Below, piece by piece: positions 8,699-16,806 of a stretch of 33,054 bases of DNA. Position numbers and translations under genes: made by a program. Numbering within the stretch: the first letter of the stretch is position 1; each line of letters begins with the position of its first letter. Source of the DNA: CAZDAW01 sp964503685. GTDB lineage: Bacteria > Chloroflexota > Anaerolineae > Anaerolineales > Anaerolineaceae. The notes below the pieces were generated by a model. It had not been told where the DNA came from and did not search any database. It was given only the letters and a program-made list of their open reading frames with translations. Where the stretch lies: the NCBI GenBank assembly GCA_964503685.1, contig CAZDAW010000032.1, forward strand, positions 1 to 33,054, given 5' to 3'.

Positions 8699-10372
8699 AT
8701 GGGCATTGAAAAAAGTCAGATACTTGCATTGGTCAAGACATTGCACCTTTTTAGAAAAATTGCTGACGACAAGCTCGTTCAGATGGTTGAGCAAATGCAA
8801 GTTATCGAGGTAGAAGAAGGGCATGAAATCTATCGGGAAGGGATGGTGGGGGATGGTTTTTATATCATTTACCAGGGAAAAGTTGAAGTATATCAGGGCA
8901 AAAGAGAACGCCTCAGGGTTTTGGCTCATTTAGTTAAAGCAGATTATTTCGGCGAAGAAGCATTGCTCTATAAAAAACGCAGGACAACTTCAGTCAGAGC
9001 CGTTGTTCCTACTATTTTGTTGCGTTTGAGCGTTAAAGATTTTTATCGCGTAATTCACCACGCTTCGCTGCTCAAATCCAATTTTCAGGTGATGATCTCA
9101 AGCCGGCGCCTGGCGCGCAGCGTACAGTTTAAATGGCTTCAAAATGAAGAGGAAATTTATTTTGTCTCCAGAAAGCATGAATACTTTTTATGGGTATCGA
9201 TGTTAGGCCCTGCTGCGGTCGCCTTATTCCTGCTCATCATTGCATTACTTGCTATTCAGTATTTATCGGGCCTGGTTTTCCCGTTGGCGGTCATCGGATT
9301 ACTGTTTGCGGCAGATATCATCTGGGGGTTATGGGCTTTCATCGATTGGTATAATGATTACTATATTGTAACCAACCAGCGTGTTGTTTATTTGGAACGC
9401 GTATTCGGAATATACGACAGCCGGCAGGAGGCCCCATTAGGGACGTTGCTATCCGTTGGCATACAAACAGACCAGATTGGCCGCATCATCGGTTATGGGG
9501 ATGTGATCGTGCGGACGTTTACAGGCCCCATTGTTCTTCACCGGGTCAGTTCGCCGGAGCAGGTTGCATCGATGATTGAGGAATACTGGTTTCGCGCTAA
9601 ATCGGTCACAAAACAGGCGGAAACTGCGACAATGGAACGGGCTATCTTAACCCGAATCAAGGGGACAACCGGGGGTGAGGTTCAAAAAGCTGCTCCTGCC
9701 CCACAGCCCCAACCCTCGAAATCGCAGGGCCTGTTACGCGCCTGGTTGGAAAATTTGTTTCGCATCCGAGTTGTGGAAGGCGAGGTTGTCACTTATCGTA
9801 AACACTGGTTTATTCTGATTTTAAAAACCTGGAAGCCTGTTGGGTCATTGGCCTTATTAATTGTATTTACCATTCTACGTTTACAGAATCGGATTACTTT
9901 CTTGCCGCTATTATCGTTTATCGTACTGGCGCTGCTGGGGATGATTATCATTGTTTTGTGGCTTCTCTACAATTTTGTAGATTGGCGGAACGATATATAC
10001 CAGGTGACGGCGGAACAGATATGGGATATTGAGCGAAAACCGCTTGGCAAAGAAGAAAAGCGTTCGGCTCCTCTGGAAAATATTTTAAGCATCGAGTATG
10101 AGCGCCTTGGATTAATTGGATTATTATTTAATTTTGGCACGGTTAATATCACAGTTGGCGCAACGAAGTTAAATTTTGATTTTGTGCATGACCCTTCTCA
10201 AGTGCAGGAAGATATATTTCGCAGGATGACAGCCCGCCTGAATAAAAAAAAGGAAACAGAAGCAGTTTCTGAACGGCAGAAGATGGTGGAATGGATTGCT
10301 GCTTATCACCGGACGATTGAACAAGAAGGTTATCCTCAAAAGAATAAGCAGGGAACGCAAAATTCGGGGTAA
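8699..10372 (+). CDS. Cyclic-nucleotide-binding-domain protein with duplicated membrane-PH module
   Basis: The protein has 557 aa. Residues about 10-130 form a cNMP-binding/CRP-type sensor domain (YREGMVGDGFYIIYQGKVEV, then DYFGEEALL, close to the phosphate-binding cassette). Two copies of one module follow: a pair of membrane helices (about 165-215 and 375-430) and a bacterial PH-like domain. The repeat is visible in FIDWYNDYYIVTNQRVVYLER (first) against FVDWRNDIYQVTAEQIWDIER (second). A Pro/Gln-rich linker (about 325-345) joins the halves. The sensor and PH domains should face the cytoplasm. There is no DNA-binding helix-turn-helix, so this is not a CRP-type regulator. The ligand and role are unknown; a membrane-organising or ligand-gated scaffold is a guess. 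Confidence 0.8.
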   Translation: MGIEKSQILALVKTLHLFRKIADDKLVQMVEQMQVIEVEEGHEIYREGMVGDGFYIIYQGKVEVYQGKRERLRVLAHLVKADYFGEEALLYKKRRTTSVRAVVPTILLRLSVKDFYRVIHHASLLKSNFQVMISSRRLARSVQFKWLQNEEEIYFVSRKHEYFLWVSMLGPAAVALFLLIIALLAIQYLSGLVFPLAVIGLLFAADIIWGLWAFIDWYNDYYIVTNQRVVYLERVFGIYDSRQEAPLGTLLSVGIQTDQIGRIIGYGDVIVRTFTGPIVLHRVSSPEQVASMIEEYWFRAKSVTKQAETATMERAILTRIKGTTGGEVQKAAPAPQPQPSKSQGLLRAWLENLFRIRVVEGEVVTYRKHWFILILKTWKPVGSLALLIVFTILRLQNRITFLPLLSFIVLALLGMIIIVLWLLYNFVDWRNDIYQVTAEQIWDIERKPLGKEEKRSAPLENILSIEYERLGLIGLLFNFGTVNITVGATKLNFDFVHDPSQVQEDIFRRMTARLNKKKETEAVSERQKMVEWIAAYHRTIEQEGYPQKNKQGTQNSG

Positions 10373-10575
10373 AATATCTTTTGTGAATCATTCTATTTCT
10401 CCCAAGTTGCTGCTTGATGATGAATTGCGAGCGAGAAACATGTAACCGCAGATAAATGCCAATATACAGGGGTCGTTGCTGAATTTATATAAAATCTATG
10501 TTTGCCGGTCTGCATCTTTGGTAATCTACCTGATATGCAGCGACTTGCGATATATTAATAGTGTCAGGTGTACTT

Positions 10576-11082
10576 ATGACTGTGCGTGAAATTGTGACTT
10601 TACCAGAAGCTGTATTGCGCCGAAAAGCGCGTAAAGTGACCGGGTTTGGCAAAGATTTTCAAACCCTGGCTGACGATATGATCGAGACACTGCATGCCGC
10701 TCCCGGAGTTGGGCTGGCTGCCCCACAGGTGGCTGAATCCGTGCGGTTAATCATCGTTGAATATGGTGATGAGGAAGATGAGGAAGCGCCCAAGAAGTTA
10801 TATGTGGTGGCTAATCCTGAAATTATCAAAGCATCAGAGGAAACCGTGATGGGAATAGAAGGTTGCCTTTCTGTGACGGGGCTGGTTGGAGAGGTTGAAA
10901 GGCATGAAGCTGTTGTTGTAAGAGGATTGAACCGGCGCGGTAAGCCGCTCAAGATCAAGGCGAATGGGTGGCTGGCGCGTATCTTTCAGCACGAAATTGA
11001 CCATCTGGACGGTGTTTTGTTTGTTGATCGAGCTGAACGAGTCTGGAAACCCAGCGAGGAAGAAGAAAAATACGTCGAGTAG
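10576..11082 (+). CDS. def: Peptide deformylase
   Basis: This 168-aa metalloenzyme removes the formyl group from the N-terminal methionine of new proteins. All three family motifs are present: GVGLAAPQ (residues 44-51), EGCLS (95-99) with metal ligand Cys97, and QHEIDHLDG (138-146) with metal ligands His139 and His143 and catalytic Glu140. An acidic insertion (GDEEDEEAP) lies between motifs one and two, and the C-terminus is Glu-rich. I take the ATG at 10576, which has AGGTG five bases upstream, over the GTG at 10561 that would lie just before this site. The 203 bp upstream hold no gene I can support, only AT-rich sequence with a TATATT at 10551. recF follows after 15 bases. Confidence 0.95.
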   Translation: MTVREIVTLPEAVLRRKARKVTGFGKDFQTLADDMIETLHAAPGVGLAAPQVAESVRLIIVEYGDEEDEEAPKKLYVVANPEIIKASEETVMGIEGCLSVTGLVGEVERHEAVVVRGLNRRGKPLKIKANGWLARIFQHEIDHLDGVLFVDRAERVWKPSEEEEKYVE

Positions 11083-11097
11083 CTTCGTAAATTTTTA

Positions 11098-12303
11098 ATG
11101 TATCTTACCCATCTCTCTTTGACTAATTTTCGCAACTTTGCCCGCCTGGATATGGATATTCCCCGGCGGCTTATTTTGCTGATTGGGCGGAACGCGCAGG
11201 GTAAAACCAGTCTGTTGGAAGCAATTTATTATTTTGCCACATTCACATCATTCCATACACAGACCGACCGCCAGCTGATTAATTTTCTCACGCTAAAAGA
11301 GACGCTGCCTGTTGCCCGCCTGGTGGCCGACTATCAGAGGGGCGCCGCTAACCACCGCATGGAAGTACGCCTGATACTGGAACAGAACGGCGGGAACGGT
11401 TCGATGCGGTTGCGCCGGGAAATATTGTTGGATGGTGTGAAGCGGAATGCCAGCGAAGTCATCGGGCATTTTACCGCGGTTATATTTTTACCGCAGATGT
11501 CGCGGATTATCGAGGGAAGCCCGGAAGACCGCCGGCGCTATCTCAACCTGGTGTTGTCTCAAGTTGTTCCTCATTATGCTCAGGACCTTACTGACTATAA
11601 CCAGGCAATTACGCAACGAAATGCATTACTCAAACAACTTTTCGAGCGGGGCGGTGATACCGATCAACTGGTCTATTGGGATGAAATACTCTGCGATCGC
11701 GGGGCGCGAATTATGGCAGCGCGGATTCATGCCATTCAGGAAATTGAGCGAATCGCTGCCCGCCTCCACAGTCAATTGACCGGGGATCAGGAAGTGTTGC
11801 GTATGGTCTATTTACCAGCCTATGAACCTTTGCCAGCCCGGACAGGGCAATTTGAACTGCCGATACAAACGCCAATTGATCGCTCGGGTTTGGGCGTGGA
11901 ACAAATAGCCAAAGGGTTTGCGCAAAAACTTCTCTCAGTTCGCAGCGAGGAAATTGCCCGGGGGGTTACCACGATCGGACCTCATCGCGATAATCTATCC
12001 TTCTTGAGCAATGGTATTGACCTGGAAGCTTACGGCTCGCGTGGACAGATACGATCAACCCTTCTGGCGGTCAAACTGGCTGAAATGATCTGGATGAAAG
12101 AAAAAACCGGGCAGTCGCCTGTGCTTTTATTGGATGAAATGATGGCCGAACTGGATTTACGGCGGCGGGCTTATTTATTGAAATACTTGGTTGACAGCGA
12201 ACAGGCTCTATTGACTGCCACCGATCCGGGCATGTTTGCGGAAGACTTTCTGCAATCGGCAATTGTCTGGCAGGTTGAGTCTGGTGGTATTAAATCTACT
12301 TAA
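11098..12303 (+). CDS. recF: DNA replication and repair protein RecF
   Basis: This 401-aa SMC-like ATPase binds gapped DNA and helps load RecA with RecO and RecR. The start LTHLSLTNFRNF is diagnostic. Walker A is GRNAQGKT (residues 30-37), the ABC-type signature region includes GPHRDNL, and Walker B is VLLLDEMMAELD near residue 340, followed by the TATD switch region. It lies 15 bases after def with no convincing Shine-Dalgarno sequence, so translation probably depends on coupling to def. Its stop overlaps the convergent rsmG gene by eight bases. In many bacteria recF sits beside dnaA and dnaN; neither is here. Confidence 0.95.
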   Translation: MYLTHLSLTNFRNFARLDMDIPRRLILLIGRNAQGKTSLLEAIYYFATFTSFHTQTDRQLINFLTLKETLPVARLVADYQRGAANHRMEVRLILEQNGGNGSMRLRREILLDGVKRNASEVIGHFTAVIFLPQMSRIIEGSPEDRRRYLNLVLSQVVPHYAQDLTDYNQAITQRNALLKQLFERGGDTDQLVYWDEILCDRGARIMAARIHAIQEIERIAARLHSQLTGDQEVLRMVYLPAYEPLPARTGQFELPIQTPIDRSGLGVEQIAKGFAQKLLSVRSEEIARGVTTIGPHRDNLSFLSNGIDLEAYGSRGQIRSTLLAVKLAEMIWMKEKTGQSPVLLLDEMMAELDLRRRAYLLKYLVDSEQALLTATDPGMFAEDFLQSAIVWQVESGGIKST

Positions 12304-13009
12304 GGGGTTTTTTGGTCGGAATTCCGACCCGCCGGGGATAGGCGTTGGGGGTGGCAGCCACCTTGTCGATAATCACCAAATAGCGATTTTCAACAACGCC
12401 GGGTAAATTTATGGGAACCAACTGCCTCAGGCTGCCGCCGAGAAAACGAAGCGCATGTTCCACCTGATGAGCTTCTGCCGGGCCGCTTTCGCCTTTTTGC
12501 GCCAATACTCTGCCTCCTACTTTTACAAAGGGTAAAAGATATTCTGCCAATGTCGGCAAATTGGCAACTGCCCTGGCAACTGCCCAATCGTATTGTTCGC
12601 GATGTTCAGGAAGCCGCCCAATTTCCTCGGCGCGTCCCTGAAGGACTTCAACGCCATCCAGGCCTAATTCTTGCACCATGAATCTACAAAATTCAATTTT
12701 CTTGCCCACCGATTCGACCAAAGTCAGGCGCATTGCCGGGCAAATGATTTTTAATGGAAGACCCGGAAAACCTGCACCTGTTCCGACATCAATCAGACGT
12801 TTGGGCGGAAGCTCACGCAATACCTTCAGGCAGGTCAGGGAATCAAGGAAATGTTTGGTGCGAATCCCCTCTGCATCGCGCACAGCCGTCAGATTGAAAC
12901 GCTGGTTCCATGCAAGAAGTTGTTCTTCGTAGAGTCTGAGGGCGCTGATCTGCTGGTTAGTTAACCGAATGTCCAATAATGTAAGCGCTTCTTGCTTGAG
13001 TTTTTCCAT
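12296..13009 (-). CDS. rsmG: 16S rRNA (guanine-527-N7)-methyltransferase RsmG
   Basis: This 237-aa SAM-dependent enzyme methylates N7 of G527 in 16S rRNA. The N-terminal WNQRFNLTAVRD segment (residues 34-45) and the SAM-binding loop LIDVGTGAGFPGLPLKI (about 72-88) are characteristic of GidB/RsmG, as is the later DWAVARAVANLPTL stretch. The ATG at 13009 is preceded by a -10 box only six bases away and by no ribosome site, so the mRNA is predicted leaderless. The C-terminus is slightly extended and overlaps the end of recF. Confidence 0.95.
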   Translation of the reverse strand: MEKLKQEALTLLDIRLTNQQISALRLYEEQLLAWNQRFNLTAVRDAEGIRTKHFLDSLTCLKVLRELPPKRLIDVGTGAGFPGLPLKIICPAMRLTLVESVGKKIEFCRFMVQELGLDGVEVLQGRAEEIGRLPEHREQYDWAVARAVANLPTLAEYLLPFVKVGGRVLAQKGESGPAEAHQVEHALRFLGGSLRQLVPINLPGVVENRYLVIIDKVAATPNAYPRRVGIPTKKPLK

Positions 13010-13015
13010 TTCTCA

Positions 13016-13044
13016 ATTATATCAGTTTGCATCGAACTTGATAA
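13016..13044 (-). promoter_or_regulatory. rsmG: Promoter of rsmG, predicted leaderless
   Basis: On the minus strand, TTATCA (13039-13044), a 17-nt spacer and TGATATAAT (perfect -10 at 13016-13021 with extended TG) stand six bases before the ATG. This is one of the best promoters in the window, and it overlaps the divergent promoter at 13027-13055. Confidence 0.7.
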
Positions 13045-13055
13045 TTTCGTAAAAT
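13027..13055 (+). promoter_or_regulatory. Promoter of the LysM/C39 gene
   Basis: TTGCAT (13027-13032), a 17-nt spacer and TAAAAT (13050-13055) predict transcription from about 13062. This lies downstream of the in-frame GTG at 13060 and so supports the ATG at 13090 as the real start. It shares 18 bp with the rsmG promoter on the other strand. Confidence 0.6.
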
Positions 13056-13089
13056 AAATGTGCATTTATTCACAATTGTAAGAGGGTTT

Positions 13090-14502
13090 ATGGCTTTTCG
13101 GACCTTTTTCAGGATTTTCAGTATCGTTTTGATTTTAAGTTTATTCACTTTTCGGTTGCCGCCGGGCAATGTTAGAGCAGATTCATTGCCGCCTGAGGCA
13201 TATATTTCAGGCGTCAGCGGCCAACCTCAAAAGTATGGTTTGGACTGTGAAGTACGTTCGGCAGTTGATTGGGCCAAATTTTTTGGCGTCAATACCACTG
13301 AAGATCAATTTTTGGCGCGTTTGCCGCGTTCAGATAATCCTGATGAAGGTTTCGTCGGTGATCCCAATGGGCGCTGGGGAATGATCCCGCCGAATTCATA
13401 CGGCGTCCATGCTGCGCCTATCGCGCGAGTTTTACAGGGATATGGGTTGAAAGCGCAGGCTCGTTCTGGAATGACGCTGGATGAATTACGAAGTGAACTT
13501 GCAGCCGGCCGACCGGTTATTGTGTGGGTGATCGGACTCGTATGGCGAGGTACACCGGTCCTATATACTTCGAGAAGCGGGGCTGTTACGACAGTGGCAG
13601 CCTATGAGCACTCGATGATGGCTGTTGGATATACTTCAACCCTGATTCATTTGCTGGATTCAGCTTCGGGTGGTACTCAACCCTATTCTCTTAATAATTT
13701 CCTGACCTCGTGGCAGGTTTTAGGCAACATGGCTGTCATTGCCGAAGGCCCTCCACCCACGCCGTATAGCGGATCTTCAACACAAACTGCGTCAGGAACT
13801 TATGTCGTCCAGCGTGGCGATTATCTGGCTGGAATTGCCAATCGATATAATATCAACTGGGTTACCCTTGCTGCGTTGAATAATATCTCGTATCCTTATG
13901 TAATTTATGCGGGACAGGTTTTACGCTTGCCTGGAGGAGAGACGCAACAGCCGACGCTGACTTCAACGCCTGCAGTCGTTGCAACGACTCTTTCTACCCC
14001 CACCAGCCAATCTATTACGGCGACACCGGCAACTATCGCGCCTGCTTCTACACCTGTTGTATCACCGCCTACGGCTACGCCGTCTCTTGTCAACCCGACT
14101 TATATTGTTCAACGAGGTGATTATTTATCTTCTATTGCCCGCCGTTTTAACACCACCTGGCAGGAATTGGCCCAAATCAATCATCTGTATTACCCATATA
14201 TTATCTATGCCGGCCAGACGCTTGAACTGCCGGCTTCAGCAACGGCGCCAACGGCAATACCGAAATCCGCAGAGACCCCCACGGCGACAGCCACATCTCA
14301 GCCAGATATTACGCTTGCCCCTCAAACGCCGACTTCGACGCCAACTGTTACACCGACGGTCAGTACATATATTGTTCAGCGCGGCGATTATCTCGTTGCA
14401 TTGGCGCAACGATTTGGCACAGACTGGCGGACACTGGCGCGCTTGAACGGTATCTACTATCCTTATACAATTTATCCGGGGCAGATGCTGCGTTTACCGT
14501 AA
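13090..14502 (+). CDS. Secreted C39-like peptidase-fold protein with three LysM domains
   Basis: The protein has 470 aa with a signal peptide (cleavage likely after the VRA at about residue 30). Residues about 35-225 look like a C39_2-type papain-fold domain: Cys53 in GLDCEVRSAVDWAKFFG, His174 in YEHSMMAVGY and Asp190 in HLLDSASGG form a plausible triad. Three LysM domains follow, each starting Y-(V/I)-V/Q-RGDYL and ending YAGQ/YPGQ-x-L-x-LP, separated by Thr/Pro-rich linkers. LysM domains bind GlcNAc polymers, so the enzyme is probably held at peptidoglycan or exopolysaccharide. The substrate is unknown. The ATG at 13090 has AGAGGG immediately upstream (short spacing). The linker DNA is repetitive ACG/CCG-rich sequence. 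Confidence 0.82.
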   Translation: MAFRTFFRIFSIVLILSLFTFRLPPGNVRADSLPPEAYISGVSGQPQKYGLDCEVRSAVDWAKFFGVNTTEDQFLARLPRSDNPDEGFVGDPNGRWGMIPPNSYGVHAAPIARVLQGYGLKAQARSGMTLDELRSELAAGRPVIVWVIGLVWRGTPVLYTSRSGAVTTVAAYEHSMMAVGYTSTLIHLLDSASGGTQPYSLNNFLTSWQVLGNMAVIAEGPPPTPYSGSSTQTASGTYVVQRGDYLAGIANRYNINWVTLAALNNISYPYVIYAGQVLRLPGGETQQPTLTSTPAVVATTLSTPTSQSITATPATIAPASTPVVSPPTATPSLVNPTYIVQRGDYLSSIARRFNTTWQELAQINHLYYPYIIYAGQTLELPASATAPTAIPKSAETPTATATSQPDITLAPQTPTSTPTVTPTVSTYIVQRGDYLVALAQRFGTDWRTLARLNGIYYPYTIYPGQMLRLP

Positions 14503-14505
14503 AAA

Positions 14506-15342
14506 TCAATCCATGAATCGCCAGGAAGCGGTCAGGATTTTATAAAGGTTCTCCATTTCTGCAGTTTCCTGGGGAAGGTTTTCTGGATCGGATGGGAAGA
14601 AAGTCAGTTCGTAAACGTAACCGTTGTGTTCGGCATACATGACGCGTACATTAATTTGCGCCGGATAACCTTCAACTATGACAACATCGGACCATGCGCC
14701 AGGGGATGCGGTATGTTGTTTGATCGCTGCCCCCATGCTGATTTCTGTAATTTTCTCTTCAACGTATTGTTGAAAATTCATCCCTGCCAGATCAGTGACC
14801 CGGATGCTGACGCCCGGCTGGCCGGGCATTGCGTCGCCATCAGGAGCAGGTTTCATGATTGTGATACTTTCCTGATCGTCCATGGCGCTGACTTCCATTG
14901 TTTCAGGATAATGGAAGCAGTAACCAGGGCCTCCGGATGAATTTTGTTCAACATGAAGCAATGTTCCGGGCTCCTGGCTGGGGCAGATATCTACGTCTGA
15001 GGTATCTTCTTTTGCAGGAAGGGTGGAAGCTGGATTTTGACCAGGTTGACATTCGCCGCGGTAGAATGCCCACTCATCGCACTCGCTTTTGTCTGGGAAA
15101 ATACATACGCTGAACTCATTACCTGCTTCATCTTTACGGATTTCGCTTTGATAACCCAGTTTGACGCAATAGACCGACGAAGGGTTGGCAATGCCAGCCT
15201 GGGGTTTTTCATCTGTATTTACTGTATTTGTCGGTAAAGGGGAAACTACCCCGGTTTGGCGCGATGAGGTATTACAGGCGCAAACACTGAGCAACGTCAC
15301 AGTTAATAAAATGAATAGTATGATTGACCTTTTATTCGTCAT
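14506..15342 (-). CDS. Lipoprotein with DUF333 domain
   Basis: This 278-aa exported protein has an N-terminal lipoprotein signal: basic start, hydrophobic helix, then SVCAC with the second Cys as the probable lipidated residue, followed by a low-complexity linker. Residues about 53-97 form a DUF333 domain (NPSSVYCVKLGY, then CIFPDKSECDEWAFYRGEC), a Cys-rich module found in heat-shock HslJ-like and hemolysin-annotated lipoproteins. The rest is an unrecognised extracytoplasmic domain containing FHYPETMEV and a C-terminal LYKILTASWRF helix. The ATG at 15342 has CGGAG eight bases upstream. It may be co-transcribed with the VTT gene 66 bases upstream and ends three bases from the convergent LysM gene. 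Confidence 0.78.
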   Translation of the reverse strand: MTNKRSIILFILLTVTLLSVCACNTSSRQTGVVSPLPTNTVNTDEKPQAGIANPSSVYCVKLGYQSEIRKDEAGNEFSVCIFPDKSECDEWAFYRGECQPGQNPASTLPAKEDTSDVDICPSQEPGTLLHVEQNSSGGPGYCFHYPETMEVSAMDDQESITIMKPAPDGDAMPGQPGVSIRVTDLAGMNFQQYVEEKITEISMGAAIKQHTASPGAWSDVVIVEGYPAQINVRVMYAEHNGYVYELTFFPSDPENLPQETAEMENLYKILTASWRFMD

Positions 15343-15408
15343 TTTTATTCTCCGATCTATTGATCTGACGGGGCCGTGGCGAAAAAGGTTCCCATTTTCC
15401 TGCGGCGA

Positions 15409-15951
15409 TTATTTGAAGTTAAACAGGTTCATGACTGATGCGCCAAAATAAGCGAATGCCATCATCTTTAATATTTTGCCGATGCAACAGAAGAGCAAAA
15501 ATTTCCAGATCGGTAACTTCAATGCGCCGGCAGCCAAACCGGCCATGTCGAAAGCGGGATTGGGGACAAACGATAATATCAGAATGATCCAATTCCCGTA
15601 TTTTTTCATCCATACTAACAAACGTTCGTAGAAGCGCACATTTTCTATGACTGCCTGACCGCTGAAACCAGCCAGATAACCGGTTATTTCGCCGATTGCT
15701 GCACCGCTGCCTGTGGCAATGGCTACCCAAAAGGGATTGAAAACAGCTCCCATTGCTGATGTGATCAGAATACCCGGCACGGGAATGATCACTGTGGCGT
15801 TGGCGATGATTGATAGCAAAAAAAGGCCTGGATAACCTAACGCCCCCAGTTCTCTGGCGCGATCGCGGATGCAAAATACAAAAATAGTGACGCCGATCAC
15901 CAGAATGATTGCCAATATACGCAGCAGGGTTGTCCGGCGTTCAGGCGTCAT
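15409..15951 (-). CDS. VTT/DedA-type membrane protein
   Basis: This 180-aa polytopic protein belongs to the VTT (SNARE-associated/DedA/YqaA-like) group, whose members are linked to lipid scrambling and membrane homeostasis. It shows one N-terminal helix, the re-entrant segment IIPVPGILITSAMGAVFNPFWV, the G-AIGEITGYLAG motif and the WIILILSFVPNPAFDMAGLAAGAL motif that ends in a second re-entrant loop. I take the ATG at 15951. Longer readings run back into udk coding sequence in another frame. It starts 11 bases after the udk stop without a clear ribosome site; a TAGAAT seven bases upstream of the ATG could give a leaderless start but has no -35 box. Coupling to udk is equally possible. Confidence 0.82.
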   Translation of the reverse strand: MTPERRTTLLRILAIILVIGVTIFVFCIRDRARELGALGYPGLFLLSIIANATVIIPVPGILITSAMGAVFNPFWVAIATGSGAAIGEITGYLAGFSGQAVIENVRFYERLLVWMKKYGNWIILILSFVPNPAFDMAGLAAGALKLPIWKFLLFCCIGKILKMMAFAYFGASVMNLFNFK

Positions 15952-15961
15952 TATGGTTATT

Positions 15962-16594
15962 CTACTTTGGCTGCATGAGGGCTTCGATGCGGGCAACGAC
16001 CATATCGAGCGCAACTGTATTCAGCCCCCCTTCAGGGATAATGATATCGGCATACCGCTTGGAAGGTTCAACGAACTCCAGGTGCATGGGGCGAACGGTT
16101 GCCATGTATTGTTCGATGACTCTTTCGGTGGTACGGCCGCGTTCCAGAATATCTCTCGACAGGCGACGGATGAAGCGGATATCTGCATCGGTATCGACAA
16201 ATATTTTTACGTCGAACAGGTTACGCAAAGCGGCTTCGGTGAAGATCAGAATACCTTCAACGAGAATGACCCGTTGCGGTTCGACGTGAATAACATTTTG
16301 AGTGCGGGTGTGGGTGGTGAAATCATAGACGGGCAGATCAACCGCATATCCTTGTTTAAGCTGCTGGATATGCCGGATGAGCAGTTCGGTTTCCAGTGAA
16401 TCGGGGTGGTCAAAGTTGACCTCTTTGCGCTGGTTGGGAGGCAGCATGCTCAGGTCTTTGTAGTAACCGTCGTGGGGCAGAAATGCAATCCGGTTTGCCC
16501 CTACGCGCTGGATGACCACGTTGGCTACGGTCGTTTTTCCTGACCCTGATCCGCCGGCTATTCCGATGACCAAAGGGTTCAAAAGATCATTCAT
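15962..16594 (-). CDS. udk: Uridine kinase
   Basis: This 210-aa cytosolic enzyme phosphorylates uridine and cytidine to UMP and CMP in pyrimidine salvage. It has Walker A GGSGSGKTT (residues 14-22), the uridine-binding segment HDGYYKDLS, the NFDHPDSLETELL motif, DLPVYDFTTHTR and VEGILIF, all in family order and at normal length. The start at 16594 is chosen because the Walker A then lies at the usual distance from the N-terminus. A longer reading to 16795 would add 67 residues with no family resemblance, and a perfect -10 box lies six bases before this ATG. Confidence 0.95.
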   Translation of the reverse strand: MNDLLNPLVIGIAGGSGSGKTTVANVVIQRVGANRIAFLPHDGYYKDLSMLPPNQRKEVNFDHPDSLETELLIRHIQQLKQGYAVDLPVYDFTTHTRTQNVIHVEPQRVILVEGILIFTEAALRNLFDVKIFVDTDADIRFIRRLSRDILERGRTTERVIEQYMATVRPMHLEFVEPSKRYADIIIPEGGLNTVALDMVVARIEALMQPK

Positions 16595-16600
16595 ATCTGA

Positions 16601-16629
16601 ATTATACAATGGTTTTCGGGCGGCGATAA
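16601..16629 (-). promoter_or_regulatory. udk: Promoter of udk, predicted leaderless
   Basis: On the minus strand, TTATCG (16624-16629), a 17-nt spacer and TATAAT (16601-16606) lie exactly six bases before the ATG of udk. No Shine-Dalgarno sequence is present. Confidence 0.6.
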
Positions 16630-16683
16630 AAATCTGGTGGGTAAACTCTGGATGTTGCTTGCGGCGTGTCCTGGAGGAAAAAC

Positions 16684-16788
16684 ATGACGCCGTCGATAGG
16701 TGCAAATGTTTACAGATTCCTGACGAAGGCCCTCTATTCATCTGCGGGGAAAATAGCAGAAAGCGCCCCGGGGTATTTGAATAAATAA
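16684..16788 (+). CDS. Possible 34-aa small ORF
   Basis: An ATG at 16684 is preceded by an ideal GGAGG site with 6-nt spacing (16673-16677). It opens a 34-codon frame that encodes a mildly basic, amphipathic peptide beginning MTPSIGANVY and ending at TAA. It occupies the otherwise empty space between udk and the 56-aa membrane protein and ends 19 bases before the strong promoter at 16807. I see no convincing promoter for it and recognise no family, so it may be chance. The ribosome site is the main support. Confidence 0.3.
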   Translation: MTPSIGANVYRFLTKALYSSAGKIAESAPGYLNK

Positions 16789-16806
16789 AAATCAATCGTG
16801 AAAACT

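Noticed and set aside
10576..13009. Replication origin near recF and rsmG
   Set aside because: recF and rsmG often flank oriC, but dnaA and dnaN are absent, no cluster of DnaA boxes is visible in the spacers, and the only TTATCCAC-like site I noted (21953) is inside a coding gene.
13060..13089. GTG start for the LysM/C39 protein
   Set aside because: The predicted transcription start (about 13062) lies after this GTG, while the ATG at 13090 has AGAGGG and gives a cleaner signal peptide.
16595..16795. N-terminal extension of uridine kinase
   Set aside because: The extra 67 residues do not resemble the family and would run through the udk promoter; the ATG at 16594 gives normal length.
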